Positions 44,637 through 53,387 are shown, counted from the first letter of the stretch. The stretch is 64,000 nucleotides of DNA from Kaustia mangrovi (GCF_015482775.1 NZ_CP058214.1:868001-932000), one strand, 5' to 3'. The notes: generated by a model not told the origin, from the letters alone. Numbers and translations are program-made.

Positions 44637-45190
44637 TGGGGCGCATCCTCTTCTGGGCGATCGCGACGGTCATGCTGGCGGGTGCCACGCATCTCGCCGT
44701 GGTGCTCTTCACGCCCGACATCTCCATGGCAAGCCTCATCGGCCGGATCACGGCGGCGACGGCGGTCAATCGCATGGTGGTGCTGGAGCCGGAGGAGACC
44801 GCGACGCTCGTCCACGAGATCAACCCCGACCTCGCCTATGCGGTCTGCCCCTACGACATCGTCGACAACGATCTCCAGATCACGCTGGAGATCCCCGACA
44901 CCTACTGGTCGATCAGCATCTACAACGAGCGCGGCGACAATATCTACACGCTCAACGATCGCCAGGCCGGCGCAAGCTATCTGGTACTGCGGCTGGTGCA
45001 GAAGGCATCGGCCTCCGACGAGACGCTCGTCCCGTCGCTCACGGAGGGCAATGCAGTGGTCGTGCGCACGAGCAGCCTGCGCGGCGTGATCATGCTGCGC
45101 GCGATGGTTCCGAACGGCGCCTATCGCCAGCGCATCAGGGACGTGCTCGCCGCCTCCCGTTGCGCACCCCAGGCGCGCGAGACCTCATGA
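44636..45190 (+). CDS. DUF1254 membrane-anchored protein
   Basis: The 184-residue protein has an N-terminal membrane segment (LFWAIATVMLAGATHLAVVLF) and a DUF1254 domain (MVVLEPEETATLVHEINPDLAYAVCPYD, TYWSISIYNERGDNIYTLNDRQ). DUF1254 and DUF1214 are usually halves of one protein; here they are two membrane-anchored genes that are translationally coupled. Function unknown. Confidence 0.86.
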   Translation: MGRILFWAIATVMLAGATHLAVVLFTPDISMASLIGRITAATAVNRMVVLEPEETATLVHEINPDLAYAVCPYDIVDNDLQITLEIPDTYWSISIYNERGDNIYTLNDRQAGASYLVLRLVQKASASDETLVPSLTEGNAVVVRTSSLRGVIMLRAMVPNGAYRQRIRDVLAASRCAPQARETS

Positions 45191-45527
45191 CGGCCCGTTC
45201 CGGCCGCGTCCCTACCCGTCGCCCTTCGCGTACCGTTCGCCCGGATGGGGCACGCCCCGATCCGGCGGCACGGCGGGAGCGGTCCGCTCCCTGCGCACTC
45301 CGGGAAAGATGAGCACCCGTCCCTCGCTCCCGGCCTGCGGGCGCGATGTCGCGCGTAACCGGTCGACAGGAAACTCCACGATGTTGCCCATGACCCTTGG
45401 CCCTCGCCTCTTCCGCGCGGCCCCTGGGCGCCCTGCGGCACCGCCGGCCGCTGGCCTTATTAGGCGGGCCGCAAGGTTAACGATTGATTAACGGACCGGC
45501 CCGTCACGCCGGCCGGGGATACCCGGC
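45191..45527. promoter_or_regulatory. Convergent gap with a full CtrA-type box (45477-45492)
   Basis: The two flanking genes converge on this 337-base gap, so no promoter is expected. It nevertheless contains TTAA-N7-TTAAC at 45477-45492 (GTTAACGATTGATTAAC), which is the consensus for the alphaproteobacterial cell-cycle regulator CtrA. No convincing protein gene is seen; the site could serve an unannotated RNA or be chance. Confidence 0.45.
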
Positions 45528-46436
45528 TCAGGGGTGAGGTACGGTTCGGCGGCGGCCTTCCCGGAACGAGATATAGATGCCGCTGGCGATCAGGATGACC
45601 ACGCCCACGACCGTCCACCGGTCCGGCAGATCGCCGAACCAGGCATAGCCGACAAGGACGGCCATGAGGATCTCCGCAAAGGAGAACGGCGCCAGAACCG
45701 TCGCTTCGGTATGCTCATAGGCCTTCACGATGCAGTAATGGCCGAGGGTGGAGATGAGGCCGATGAGCACGAGCTCCAGCCATTGCGTCGCGGTCGGCCA
45801 CTGCCAGACCCAGGGCATGGCGACCGTCAGCACGATGGCGCCGGCAAGCCCGGTGAAGGTCGCCGTCACGAGCGGACGCCCGGTGCCGGCGATCCGCCGC
45901 GTCAGCAGCAGGTAGCTCGCAAAGCACAGGCCCGCGGCCAGCGCCAGGACGGTGCCGAGATTGATCTCCTGAAAGCCCGGGCGGATGATGATCAGCGTCC
46001 CGATGAAGCCGACGATCACCGCGCTCCAGCGGCGCACGCCCACATGCTCGCCCAGAACGAAGGGCGACAGCGCGGTCACGATCAGCGGCTGGATAAAGAA
46101 GATCGCGAGCGTGTCGGCGATCGGCAGGAAGGTCAGCGCGGAAAAGAACAGCGTGGTGGCCGTCACCAGGCACAGCCCCCGCACGATCTGGATGCCCGGA
46201 CGCGGCGGGATGAGCCCCTTGCGGCCATGGAGCGCCGCCAGCACCGGCAGGACGAGGATCACATTGAAGAAGAAGCGCCCCCACACGACCTGCAGCACCG
46301 GCAGGCTCTGGCCGAGATGCTTCGCGAAGCCATCCATGACAGGCAGGATGGAGACGGCCACGAGCATCAGGGCTATGCCGGCGGCCTGGCGGCCCGTATC
46401 CGGCAATACGGCGCGTTCGCGCGGGATGGAGGCCAT
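45528..46436 (-). CDS. EamA/DMT-family transporter
   Basis: The 302-residue protein has ten membrane segments in two repeats, the drug/metabolite transporter layout, with motifs such as VLQVVWGRFFFNVILVLPVL, FFIQPLIVTALSPFVLGEHVG and EATVLAPFSFAEILMAVLVGYAWFGD. The substrate cannot be assigned. Length is typical. It stands alone. Confidence 0.92.
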   Translation of the reverse strand: MASIPRERAVLPDTGRQAAGIALMLVAVSILPVMDGFAKHLGQSLPVLQVVWGRFFFNVILVLPVLAALHGRKGLIPPRPGIQIVRGLCLVTATTLFFSALTFLPIADTLAIFFIQPLIVTALSPFVLGEHVGVRRWSAVIVGFIGTLIIIRPGFQEINLGTVLALAAGLCFASYLLLTRRIAGTGRPLVTATFTGLAGAIVLTVAMPWVWQWPTATQWLELVLIGLISTLGHYCIVKAYEHTEATVLAPFSFAEILMAVLVGYAWFGDLPDRWTVVGVVILIASGIYISFREGRRRTVPHP

Positions 46437-46551
46437 GGAGGGAGACCTTCTGTCGGAAAACCGGTTGGCACTGTCTCCCTGATAGTCTCAAGCCCTGCGC
46501 CCGGCAAGCACGATCCGGCAACCCCGCCGCCAGCGGCGTCCCGGACGGTCG

Positions 46552-47307
46552 TCAGAAGTTCGACAGGCTGGACAGGCCGCTGACCTTGCCGAGCTCGTCG
46601 ATGAGCTCCGGCCCGACCTCGCCGGTGACCGGCATGGCGCGGTCGCGCTGGAAATCGCGGATCGCCTGGCGCGTCTGCTCGCCCATCATGCCGTCGACCG
46701 GCCCGGGGCTGTAGCCGAGCTCGGCGAGCCCCGTCTGGACCAGGCGGATGCGCCGGCGCTCCTCCGGATTGCCGGTGGAACCGGTGAACCGGGCCGCATC
46801 CTGGATCTCGCGGTTGAAGCGGATGTCGTCGCGCAGCGCCTGCGTCGGCTCGCCCGTCACCTGGACACCCCGTCCGCGCTGATAGCTCGCAATCGCCTCG
46901 CGGGTCTTGGGGCCGTCGAGCCCGTCCACGGGCCCGTCATAGAGATCCATGGCGGACAGGTCGCTCTGGATATCGCGCACGAGAGGATTGCCCTCGGGAG
47001 CCTCGCGCTTCGCCGCATCGTCCTTTTCTCCGGGCGCCGGTACGCTTGCAGTGACCGTTCCGGACGCCGTCTTGCTCCGCGACGGGGTGGGCTCGGCGCG
47101 GTCGGCACGCGGCCGCAGCACCGCCCGGTCGCCCTCCGCCGACTGCCACGAGGCCGCGAACGGGGCCGGATGCCGCCCGCTCTGGGCGATAAGCGCGTTG
47201 TAGGTGATGCCGAGCCCCACAATGCCGGCGAGCGCCAGGGTCACCATGCCACGCGGCGAGACCACCGGTTCGTCGGCATCCAGCACGTCCTTCATCGTCC
47301 GGTCCAT
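46552..47307 (-). CDS. Membrane-anchored protein with two peptidoglycan-binding domains
   Basis: The 251-residue protein has a short cytoplasmic part, one membrane segment (GMVTLALAGIVGLGITYNALIA), a linker rich in A/R/S/P, then two PG-binding-1 repeats (VRDIQSDLSAMDLYDGPVDGLDGPKTREAIASYQ and VQTGLAELGYSPGPVDGMMGEQTRQAIRDFQ). It is probably an envelope protein anchored in the inner membrane. The ATG at 47307 has AGAGG at good spacing; the one at 47313 is too close to it. Confidence 0.9.
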   Translation of the reverse strand: MDRTMKDVLDADEPVVSPRGMVTLALAGIVGLGITYNALIAQSGRHPAPFAASWQSAEGDRAVLRPRADRAEPTPSRSKTASGTVTASVPAPGEKDDAAKREAPEGNPLVRDIQSDLSAMDLYDGPVDGLDGPKTREAIASYQRGRGVQVTGEPTQALRDDIRFNREIQDAARFTGSTGNPEERRRIRLVQTGLAELGYSPGPVDGMMGEQTRQAIRDFQRDRAMPVTGEVGPELIDELGKVSGLSSLSNF

Positions 47308-47411
47308 CTCCATCCTCTCAAGCCAGACCGCCCCCGTCTCGCGCCGATGCCGCCCTTTCCGGACCCCGGCCCCCGGGGGGACTTTCCGACGGCACCCTTG
47401 CATGGATGTCC

Positions 47412-47427
47412 TTAAGGAATTTTGAAC
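47412..47427. promoter_or_regulatory. Near-match CtrA box between two divergent genes
   Basis: TTAA-GGAATTT-TGAAC differs from TTAA-N7-TTAAC by one base. It lies 105 bases upstream of the peptidoglycan-binding protein gene (minus) and 134 bases upstream of the DUF5330 gene (plus), a sensible position for cell-cycle control of an envelope protein. Suggestive only. Confidence 0.35.
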
Positions 47428-47560
47428 CTTATCGGCAAGCCGGCGACCGCTCTTGCTGACTCCGGACGGCCCCGCCGCTACCATAGGAAGAACACGGACC
47501 TCCCATGCGCCTGATGCGCGACGCAAGAGGGAGGCGAGCCCTGAAGCGGATCTCGGGATC

Positions 47561-47917
47561 ATGTTCTTCCTCATTCGGGCGATATTCTGGCTGACCGTCG
47601 TCTACCTGCTGCTGCCAGTGGGGCAGGACGGCGAGCCGGACCGGGAACAGGCCTCCGCCAGAGCCGCGGCGGAGACGGCCGAAACGGTGCGCGACACCGT
47701 GACCACGGCCGGCGATGTCGCTCGCTTCTGCTCCGGCCAGTGGGAGATCTGCGAGGCCGGCGCCAGGCTCTGGGGCCTGTTCGGCGGCGGACCGGCGGGC
47801 GGTTCCGCAAAGGGCGAAACCGCGCCCGCCGGGCGTTCCTCGCTGCCCGGCGACACGCTGACCGGCGACGACCTCGCGCCCGACTGGGACGGCCCCGTTT
47901 CCCGCCAGAAGGGCTGA
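47561..47917 (+). CDS. DUF5330-like membrane protein
   Basis: The 118-residue protein starts MFFLIRAIFWLTVVYLLLPVG, a single membrane segment, followed by an Ala/Thr-rich segment and FCSGQWEICEAGARLWGLFGG with two cysteines. This is the pattern of a small rhizobial family of unknown function. The frame reaches 47453 but sequence before the ATG at 47561 is not conserved-looking. Upstream of sufE. Confidence 0.75.
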   Translation: MFFLIRAIFWLTVVYLLLPVGQDGEPDREQASARAAAETAETVRDTVTTAGDVARFCSGQWEICEAGARLWGLFGGGPAGGSAKGETAPAGRSSLPGDTLTGDDLAPDWDGPVSRQKG

Positions 47918-48013
47918 TATCCCGCCGCCACGCTTGTTCTGCGGCCCGTGACGGACTATTTCTGGAGACAGAAACGTGTCCCGCGGGCACCGATCGCAAC
48001 GCAGACAGGCCAG

Positions 48014-48448
48014 ATGCAGAAGATCGACCAACTTGTTGAGGATTTCGAGCTGCTCGACGACTGGGAGGACCGCTACCGGTATCTCATCGAGCTCGGCCGC
48101 GATCTCCCGTCTTTCGACGAGGCGCTGCGCACGCCGGAGAACAAGGTGCGCGGCTGCGTGAGCCAGGTGTGGCTCGACACCACCGTCGACCGGTCCGGCG
48201 AGGCGCCCGTGCTGAGTTTTGTCGGCGACAGCGACGCCCATATCGTGCGCGGCCTGATCGCCATCCTCTTCGCCCTCTATTCCGGACGCAACGCGGACGA
48301 GATCGTCCAGACGGACGCCCAGGCCGTCTTCGACAGGATCGGCCTGATCGAGCATCTCACGCCGCAGCGTTCGAACGGCCTCGCCTCCATGGTGGAGCGC
48401 ATCAAGCGGGACGCCCGCGCCGCCGTATCGCAGGCGCCCGCCCAGTAA
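48014..48448 (+). CDS. sufE: SufE family cysteine desulfurase sulfur acceptor
   Basis: SufE takes persulfide sulfur from SufS and passes it on for iron-sulfur cluster assembly. The 144-residue protein has DQLVEDFELLDDWEDRYRYLIELG, ENKVRGCVSQVWL with acceptor Cys48, and C-terminal HLTPQRSNGLASMVERIK. The frame starts at 47948 but the ATG at 48014 begins the conserved part. It is not with the rest of a suf operon here. Confidence 0.94.
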   Translation: MQKIDQLVEDFELLDDWEDRYRYLIELGRDLPSFDEALRTPENKVRGCVSQVWLDTTVDRSGEAPVLSFVGDSDAHIVRGLIAILFALYSGRNADEIVQTDAQAVFDRIGLIEHLTPQRSNGLASMVERIKRDARAAVSQAPAQ

Positions 48449-48454
48449 TCCGTC

Positions 48455-49345
48455 TCATTCCATACCGGTGGCCTCCCCGCCGCCTTCGATACTCGGCCTG
48501 AAGCCGTCGCGTCCCCAATGGCGGATGCGCGACGGCGCCGTCGTCCTTGTCGGGCAAGCCAGCAGGCCGTAATGGCGCGCCAGCCGCGTCAGGGCGAGCT
48601 GGAGCACGATCTTGCCGGAGCGCTGGGGCCAGCCGAGACTGCGTTCCGCCGCCTCGATGCCGTTGGCCAGACAGCACACCTCCACAAGGACGTCGGCCAG
48701 TTCCGGGCCGACCCTCTCCAGAGCGCGGAAATAGCGCTGCCGGGCCGCAAGCGCCCGGTCCTGGATTTCACACGCCGTATTGTCGCCCGGCCCCGACCTC
48801 CGGCGGCGCCCCCTGGCGGTCTGCGTCCAGTTCGATGTCAGGCGCGGCGAGAGGCCGGCGACGGTGAAATCCCGCCGCAACCGCTCGCCCGCCTCGTATT
48901 GCGCATCGTTGATGAGCGGCTTGCCGTCCGTCCCTTTCCGGCGCCGCAGCCAGCCAAGCGGGCTTTCCGCCTCGTTGACGGTGACGTGCCCGCCTGTGCG
49001 CCCCTGCTCCTCGATCGTGCGCGTGCCGATGAGCTGGTGCTGGCGCCTGAAGGCCTCCTTTGCGGTTTCCCCGCCCGCCAGCATGCGCCGGTACCAGGCG
49101 AGACCGGCGGCGGACAGACGGCACCGGCCTCTTGCATCCTCGTCCAGCCAATCGCGGGCACGCCATGCGGACACGACCGGCCCGTCCACGGTCATGACCG
49201 CAGCGCGATGGCCGTTGCGCGGCACGAACACCCCCCAGCCCGGGGATGGCATGTCGACGGGCAAGAGATATGCATCCGCACCGGCGAGGCGACGAAACAC
49301 TCTGAGCGCCTCGCGGCGGACGGCGCCCTCGGCTTGTCGAACCAT
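48455..49345 (-). CDS. DUF6456 protein
   Basis: The 296-residue protein has an N-terminal helix-rich region (AEGAVRREALRVFRRLAGADAYLLPV), then the DUF6456 core (VNEAESPLGWLRRRKGTDGKPLINDAQYEAGERLRRDFTVAGLSPRLTSNW) and a helical end (LADVLVEVCCLANGIEAAERSLGWPQRSGKIVLQLALTRLARHYGL). Function is unknown; the family is common in Hyphomicrobiales and usually lies next to the DnaA-C-like gene, as here (34-base gap), which suggests a DNA-related job. Confidence 0.85.
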   Translation of the reverse strand: MVRQAEGAVRREALRVFRRLAGADAYLLPVDMPSPGWGVFVPRNGHRAAVMTVDGPVVSAWRARDWLDEDARGRCRLSAAGLAWYRRMLAGGETAKEAFRRQHQLIGTRTIEEQGRTGGHVTVNEAESPLGWLRRRKGTDGKPLINDAQYEAGERLRRDFTVAGLSPRLTSNWTQTARGRRRRSGPGDNTACEIQDRALAARQRYFRALERVGPELADVLVEVCCLANGIEAAERSLGWPQRSGKIVLQLALTRLARHYGLLACPTRTTAPSRIRHWGRDGFRPSIEGGGEATGME

Positions 49346-49379
49346 GTCTGAGACCCCTGCTTTACGCGTCCCGATGCCG

Positions 49380-49832
49380 TTACACGGCGCTGACATGCGG
49401 ACAGAGCTGACGCCAGGCGCAAACGGCCGATTCCAGAGCGTCGAGGACCATGTCGAACACCGGATCGTCCCTTCGGTCCTCCACGCACCGGCAGGCATGG
49501 GCGGCCGTGGTCCGGTCGCGTCCGAAAAGCCGTCCCACATCCGTCATTGTGAGCTGGCCGGCAATATGGGTGAGATACATCGCGACCTGACGCGCGAACG
49601 CGATCCTGGCGCTGCGCCGGCTCTGCGCGGAGAGGTCGGGAATGGCGACGCCGAAGGCGCGCGCCACGATGAGTTGGACGAAGCGGTGTATGGCCGTCCG
49701 CTCCAGCGGCAGGGCTCGCGATGCCGGGTCCGCCGCAGCAAACCTCCCGTGGGGCTCGCATTGGTTGTATGGTCTGCGGACGTCGTGCAGAGCCCCTGCG
49801 CCATGTGTCCGGCGATGAATGCAATATGTCAT
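49380..49832 (-). CDS. DnaA domain IV-like helix-turn-helix protein
   Basis: The 150-residue protein ends in ARQVAMYLTHIAGQLTMTDVGRLFGRDRTTAAHACRCVEDRR, which follows the DnaA C-terminal signature (helix-turn-helix with FGRDHTTVLHA-like core). No AAA+ ATPase is present, so it cannot be a full initiator; it is a stand-alone DnaA-box-type DNA-binding protein. The ATG at 49832 is used; an upstream frame to 49916 exists. Confidence 0.82.
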   Translation of the reverse strand: MTYCIHRRTHGAGALHDVRRPYNQCEPHGRFAAADPASRALPLERTAIHRFVQLIVARAFGVAIPDLSAQSRRSARIAFARQVAMYLTHIAGQLTMTDVGRLFGRDRTTAAHACRCVEDRRDDPVFDMVLDALESAVCAWRQLCPHVSAV

Positions 49833-50026
49833 GAATTGCCCCCATTTCCTTTCGTTCTGTGCAGTCGCCGCTGAGTTCCGAAACCTCCTTTCAAGGAACA
49901 TAATCCTATTCAGCAAGACTCATACCGGACGCCGCCGGGGGCGGGGATAAGTTAGGTTCGCAAGGACAAGAGCGCATTTCGTGAACGCATGTTCACTCAA
50001 TGCCCTCCAGGTCCCTGTATCGCCGC

Positions 50027-50068
50027 GCTTTCGAACCGGAAAAGTGGTCCCCACTTTTCCTGAAAGCG
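50027..50068. repeat. Nested palindromic repeat upstream of the XRE regulator
   Basis: The core is a perfect 10-bp stem, GGAAAAGTGG (50038-50047) and CCACTTTTCC (50051-50060), with a 3-base loop; an outer pair CGCTTTC (50027-50033)/GAAAGCG (50062-50068) extends it. Elements of this form (AAAGTGG/CCACTTT within CGCTTTC) are widespread intergenic repeats in Hyphomicrobiales. It lies about 40 bases before the ATG at 50107. Confidence 0.75.
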
Positions 50069-50106
50069 CTCCAGGTCGCCGCAACGAGGAGGAAGGAGAG
50101 CTGTGT

Positions 50107-50682
50107 ATGGCCACGAGGATCAGGGAGCTCAGGCGCCGCCGCGGATGGACGCTTCAGGACGTTGCCCGGCGCACCGGTACGACGGCCCAGACCATCCAGC
50201 GCCTCGAGACCGGCAAGATGTCGGTCTCCACCGACTGGCTCGACCGTCTGGCGAACACCTTCGGAACGCATCCCGCCGATCTGCTCGCTGCGCCTGGCCG
50301 GAATGCGGCGCATCTTATCGGCACGCTCGACCCCCACGGGCTGGTCCGCCGCACGACTGCCGACGCGGAAACCGTATCGATGGATATTCCTGCAGAGAAC
50401 GCCGTCGCGGTGCGTCTCGCCGCGCCCGTCGGAGGACATCGGCGCGACACGCTCCTGATTGCCAACAAGCTGCCGCCGGAGGACATCGCCAACGCCCACA
50501 ACAGGGACGCCCTCGTCGCCCTCTCGGTCTCAGGCAAGGAGGTCGTCCTGCTCAGGCGTGTGATCCTCGCGCCGGACGGAGCCGTCACGCTGGTCCCCTG
50601 CACGTCGGCGTCGGGCGATGTGCGCTACGGCATAGCCCCGTGCTGGGTCGCACCTCTCGTCATGCGGATCGAGTATCTCTAG
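50107..50682 (+). CDS. XRE-family helix-turn-helix regulator
   Basis: The 191-residue protein has an N-terminal Cro/CI HTH (IRELRRRRGWTLQDVARRTGTTAQTIQRLETGKMSVSTDWLDRLA) and a C-terminal beta-rich domain of unknown ligand (NAVAVRLAAPVGGHRRDTLLI ... GIAPCWVAPLVMRIEYL) shaped like S24/peptidase-like repressor tails but with no Ser-Lys dyad that I can see. AGGAGGAAGGAG precedes the ATG. Targets are unknown. Confidence 0.85.
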   Translation: MATRIRELRRRRGWTLQDVARRTGTTAQTIQRLETGKMSVSTDWLDRLANTFGTHPADLLAAPGRNAAHLIGTLDPHGLVRRTTADAETVSMDIPAENAVAVRLAAPVGGHRRDTLLIANKLPPEDIANAHNRDALVALSVSGKEVVLLRRVILAPDGAVTLVPCTSASGDVRYGIAPCWVAPLVMRIEYL

Positions 50683-50807
50683 CCCCCGTACCGCTGGCCG
50701 CGATCCGCGCGCACCGTCTCCGCGTCGTCGACTTATCCCCTCCCCCTCGTGCCATGCCATCCTCCTCGACCGTCTGGCCGATCTGCGGCTGCAACAGGAT
50801 GGACATC

Positions 50808-51140
50808 ATGACCGAGACGACGGACCGGCACGAGCCGGCCTCCCTATCGCGGATACGCGCCGCGCGCCATCTCGTGGCCGCCGGCGCGGCACGATACGAT
50901 CCCGACCGGCACCTCGAACGCCTTTTCCCGGAAGAGGTCTTCGCCAGTGGCAAGGCAACCGCGACCGCGGGCGCCGCACGTCTTGCACGCCTGAAGCGGG
51001 CATTGCGGACCGAACGGCGAAAGGGGCGCGCCGGCCACTGGAGCTACGATCTCAATCGCCACATCGGCCTGTTGCAGGCCGTCAAGGCGGAGCTGTCCGG
51101 ATTGGACGGGCCGGTACGGGCCGGGCGGAAAGGAGATTAG
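50808..51140 (+). CDS. Small conserved hypothetical protein
   Basis: The 110-residue helical, basic protein (RIRAARHLVAAGAARYDPDRHLERLFPEEVFASG ... GHWSYDLNRHIGLLQAVKAELSG) has a clear coding look, an AGGATGG before the ATG, and a stop that overlaps the convergent PAS gene by 4 bases. An alternative ATG lies at 50799. I do not recognise a domain; no function can be given. Confidence 0.65.
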   Translation: MTETTDRHEPASLSRIRAARHLVAAGAARYDPDRHLERLFPEEVFASGKATATAGAARLARLKRALRTERRKGRAGHWSYDLNRHIGLLQAVKAELSGLDGPVRAGRKGD

Positions 51141-51682
51141 CCCGTCTGGGCGACGGCCTGCACCGGTGCGGTCATATCGGTCATGACCGTCGGGCGCTCG
51201 TTGAACTCGGCGGCGGGAACGAAGGCGTCGTAGCACAGGATCATGTCGACGCCGTCCGGCCTGCTCGACAGGGGCAGCCGGAGCCAGAACTGGACAAGGT
51301 GCTCCTTGCTGACGCGCGGTCCGCGCACGACCCCCTGCGCCGGCCGGCCGGTTCCCGCGACCCGCTCATAGGCCGACATCCAGTAATCGCGATGATTACC
51401 CCAGTCGAACTCGTCGAGATAGAGGCCGGTGATCTCGCGCTCGTAGATCTCGCGCAGCCGCGTCCCGGCCAGGCGCACCCGGAACCGCCCGCTATCCGCC
51501 CCCACATCGACGAGGCTGATGCCGGGCAGCAGGCGCGGAAAATCGACCGGGCTGATATCGCGCCGTGCCGGCATGGCACGCCCCCGAGCGCGCCGACACC
51601 AGTAATCGTAGAGCTCGCGATGCTCGGGAATGACGAGTTGGGCCCTGAAAGCCTCATGCGACGATTGAGCTGGCACGGTCAC
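51137..51682 (-). CDS. PAS-domain protein (PAS_5 type)
   Basis: The 181-residue protein is a single PAS-like domain of the rhizobial PAS_5 family: LYDYWCRRARGRAMPARRDISPVDFPRLLPGISLVDV, then FRVRLAGTRLREIYEREITGLYLDEF. These proteins have no output domain; they probably bind a small ligand. It stands alone, upstream of the mucR terminator. Confidence 0.88.
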   Translation of the reverse strand: MTVPAQSSHEAFRAQLVIPEHRELYDYWCRRARGRAMPARRDISPVDFPRLLPGISLVDVGADSGRFRVRLAGTRLREIYEREITGLYLDEFDWGNHRDYWMSAYERVAGTGRPAQGVVRGPRVSKEHLVQFWLRLPLSSRPDGVDMILCYDAFVPAAEFNERPTVMTDMTAPVQAVAQTG

Positions 51683-51803
51683 GGCCCCGTAAAACGAATC
51701 AGTGTGAAACCCCTCCCTATCTTTATGAATCGGTTAATGAATCGGCACAAGGGGGTGATTGCGCCCCATTGCCTGTTGCCGATGATTTCGGAGCGGACAA
51801 ACG

Positions 51804-51827
51804 AAAAGCCCGCCGGAGGCGGGCTTT
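51804..51827 (-). terminator. Intrinsic terminator of mucR
   Basis: Stem AAAGCCCGCC (51805-51814) pairs exactly with GGCGGGCTTT (51818-51827) around a 3-base loop; on the minus strand it ends in T4. It lies about 88 bases past the mucR stop. The short flanking A/T tracts mean it may work in both directions. Confidence 0.85.
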
Positions 51828-51914
51828 CCAGGCCGGGCGCCGGACGGCGTCCCGGATCGGTCGCGATATGTCGAAGTCCCCGCCCCAGGACCGGCGGGAC
51901 AGGGAGACATCGCC

Positions 51915-52355
51915 CTAGCGCTTGCGCTTCTTCTGGCCGAGGCCCATCTTCTTGGCGAGCTGCGAGCGCGCGGCGGCATAGTTCGGCGCGACCATCGGAT
52001 AGTCGGCCGGCAGCCCCCATTTCTCCCGATACTGCTCGGGCGTCATGTCGTAATGGGTGCGCAGGTGCCGCTTGAGGGACTTGAACTTCTTCCCGTCCTC
52101 CAGGCAGATGATGTAATCCGGCGTCACGGACCGGCGAATGGACACGGCCGGTTTCTGCTCCACCGCCGGCTTTTCTTCCTCATCCCCCACCGTACCGGAC
52201 AGGGCCTTGTAGACTTCCTTGATCAGGCCCGGCAGATCGGCCGACGACACGGCATTGTTGCCCACATAGGCCGAAACAATCTCCGTCGTCAGCTCTACCA
52301 GCTCTGATTTTCCTGTCCCTGCGGTGTTTTCCGGTTTGCTGTCCATAATCTCCAT
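51915..52355 (-). CDS. mucR: MucR/Ros-family zinc-finger regulator
   Basis: MucR binds AT-rich DNA and regulates exopolysaccharide, motility and cell-cycle genes; family members behave like H-NS. The 146-residue protein has an N-terminal dimerising helix region ([34 protein letters not shown]), an acidic linker, and the Ros-type finger [34 protein letters not shown]. Its second zinc ligand position is Asp (C-x2-D), a known MucR variant. The C-terminus is [27 protein letters not shown]. The start could also be the ATG at 52346. Upstream lies a 290-base AT-rich leader. Confidence 0.93.
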   Translation of the reverse strand: MEIMDSKPENTAGTGKSELVELTTEIVSAYVGNNAVSSADLPGLIKEVYKALSGTVGDEEEKPAVEQKPAVSIRRSVTPDYIICLEDGKKFKSLKRHLRTHYDMTPEQYREKWGLPADYPMVAPNYAAARSQLAKKMGLGQKKRKR

Positions 52356-52647
52356 CCGTTTCTGACGTCGCAAATCGCCGTACCTGATCTCATCTTTGCG
52401 GCAGTTGTGTGAGCGGGAGAGTTATCGCCAGCGCGAACATAGTCGAGCGCACAATAACACTCTCCACTCTCCGGCGCGTTGTCCGGCCGCCCCGCACGGA
52501 GATGCTCCCCTCTCTCTCGATTACGGATTACACTCGATCGCGTACCGTCAACTGACTAAAAAACCGCAGAACGACTTATTAGCGATATTTACGAGATATG
52601 CAAGCAACCAACAAGAGAATAATTAAACCAGAAAAAACTTATCTGTA
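52356..52647. promoter_or_regulatory. AT-rich region upstream of mucR and after mnhG
   Basis: The 52530-52650 part is strikingly AT-rich in a GC-rich chromosome. MucR proteins prefer AT-rich sites and repress themselves, so this is a likely operator-promoter region for mucR (inference). No gene is seen. Confidence 0.5.
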
Positions 52648-53028
52648 TCATGAATTGCCATCGGAACTATCGAAGGGATAGCCATCGAGCTTTCGGAAAC
52701 CTTGCCTGTAGCGCCCGGCAAGCTGGTCGAACTGGGTGCCCTTCCAAGGCGCGACGCCGGCGAAGTAGGCCGCGCGGGCGAGCACATGCGCACCGACCGG
52801 CGCGGTCAGGATGAAGAAGATGATCCCGGCCAGGGCCCGCGTGGTGATCTCCAGCTCGGTGAAATGGACGGCAATCGCCAGAAACAGTATGCCGACCCCC
52901 AGCGTACCCGCCTTGCTCGCGGCGTGCATCCGCGCATAGAGGTCCGGCAGGCGCACCAGACCGATGGCCGCGGTGAGCGAGAAGAAGGAGCCGATCAGAA
53001 GCAGGCTGCCGGTTATCACCTCCATCAT
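52648..53028 (-). CDS. mnhG: Mrp-type antiporter subunit G
   Basis: The 126-residue protein has three membrane segments ([63 protein letters not shown]) and the conserved [13 protein letters not shown] motif. Mrp antiporters exchange Na+ or K+ for H+ and need all seven subunits. The ATG at 53028 overlaps the mnhF stop by 4 bases. It is the last gene of the operon. Confidence 0.94.
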   Translation of the reverse strand: MMEVITGSLLLIGSFFSLTAAIGLVRLPDLYARMHAASKAGTLGVGILFLAIAVHFTELEITTRALAGIIFFILTAPVGAHVLARAAYFAGVAPWKGTQFDQLAGRYRQGFRKLDGYPFDSSDGNS

Positions 53029-53387
53029 GACGCATTGTCTCCCGTCGAATTGGTCGTTGCCGGCCCGTCCTCCACGACCGCGGCCTCCCCGCCCTCGCCC
53101 TCCTCGTTCAGCCCGCGATTGATCACATAGCGGGCGAAGGCGACCGTCGCGAGGAAGCCGACGAGGCCCAGCGCAATCGCCACGTCGACATAGGTGCTCT
53201 GCTCGGTGCGCACCGCGATCACCGCGATGAAGCCGACCGCGATAGTCACCAGCATGTCGAGCGAAAGGATGCGGTCCGGCAGGGTCGGCCCACGCACCAG
53301 CCGCAGGACGATCAGCGCGAAGGCCACAAGGAACGCCACCAGCGACACGACGATGGAGATTTCGAGGAAACGGTCGGTCCAGCTCAT
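53025..53387 (-). CDS. mnhF: Mrp-type antiporter subunit F
   Basis: The 120-residue protein has three membrane segments ([51 protein letters not shown]) and the [17 protein letters not shown] motif. It carries an acidic, unstructured C-terminal tail of about 25 residues. Start and stop overlap neighbours by 4 bases. Confidence 0.94.
   Translation of the reverse strand: MSWTDRFLEISIVVSLVAFLVAFALIVLRLVRGPTLPDRILSLDMLVTIAVGFIAVIAVRTEQSTYVDVAIALGLVGFLATVAFARYVINRGLNEEGEGGEAAVVEDGPATTNSTGDNAS

Noticed and set aside
45121-45441. 106-codon minus-strand open frame in a convergent gap
   Set aside because: Overlaps the DUF1254 gene end, is R/G/P-rich and has no features of a protein gene.
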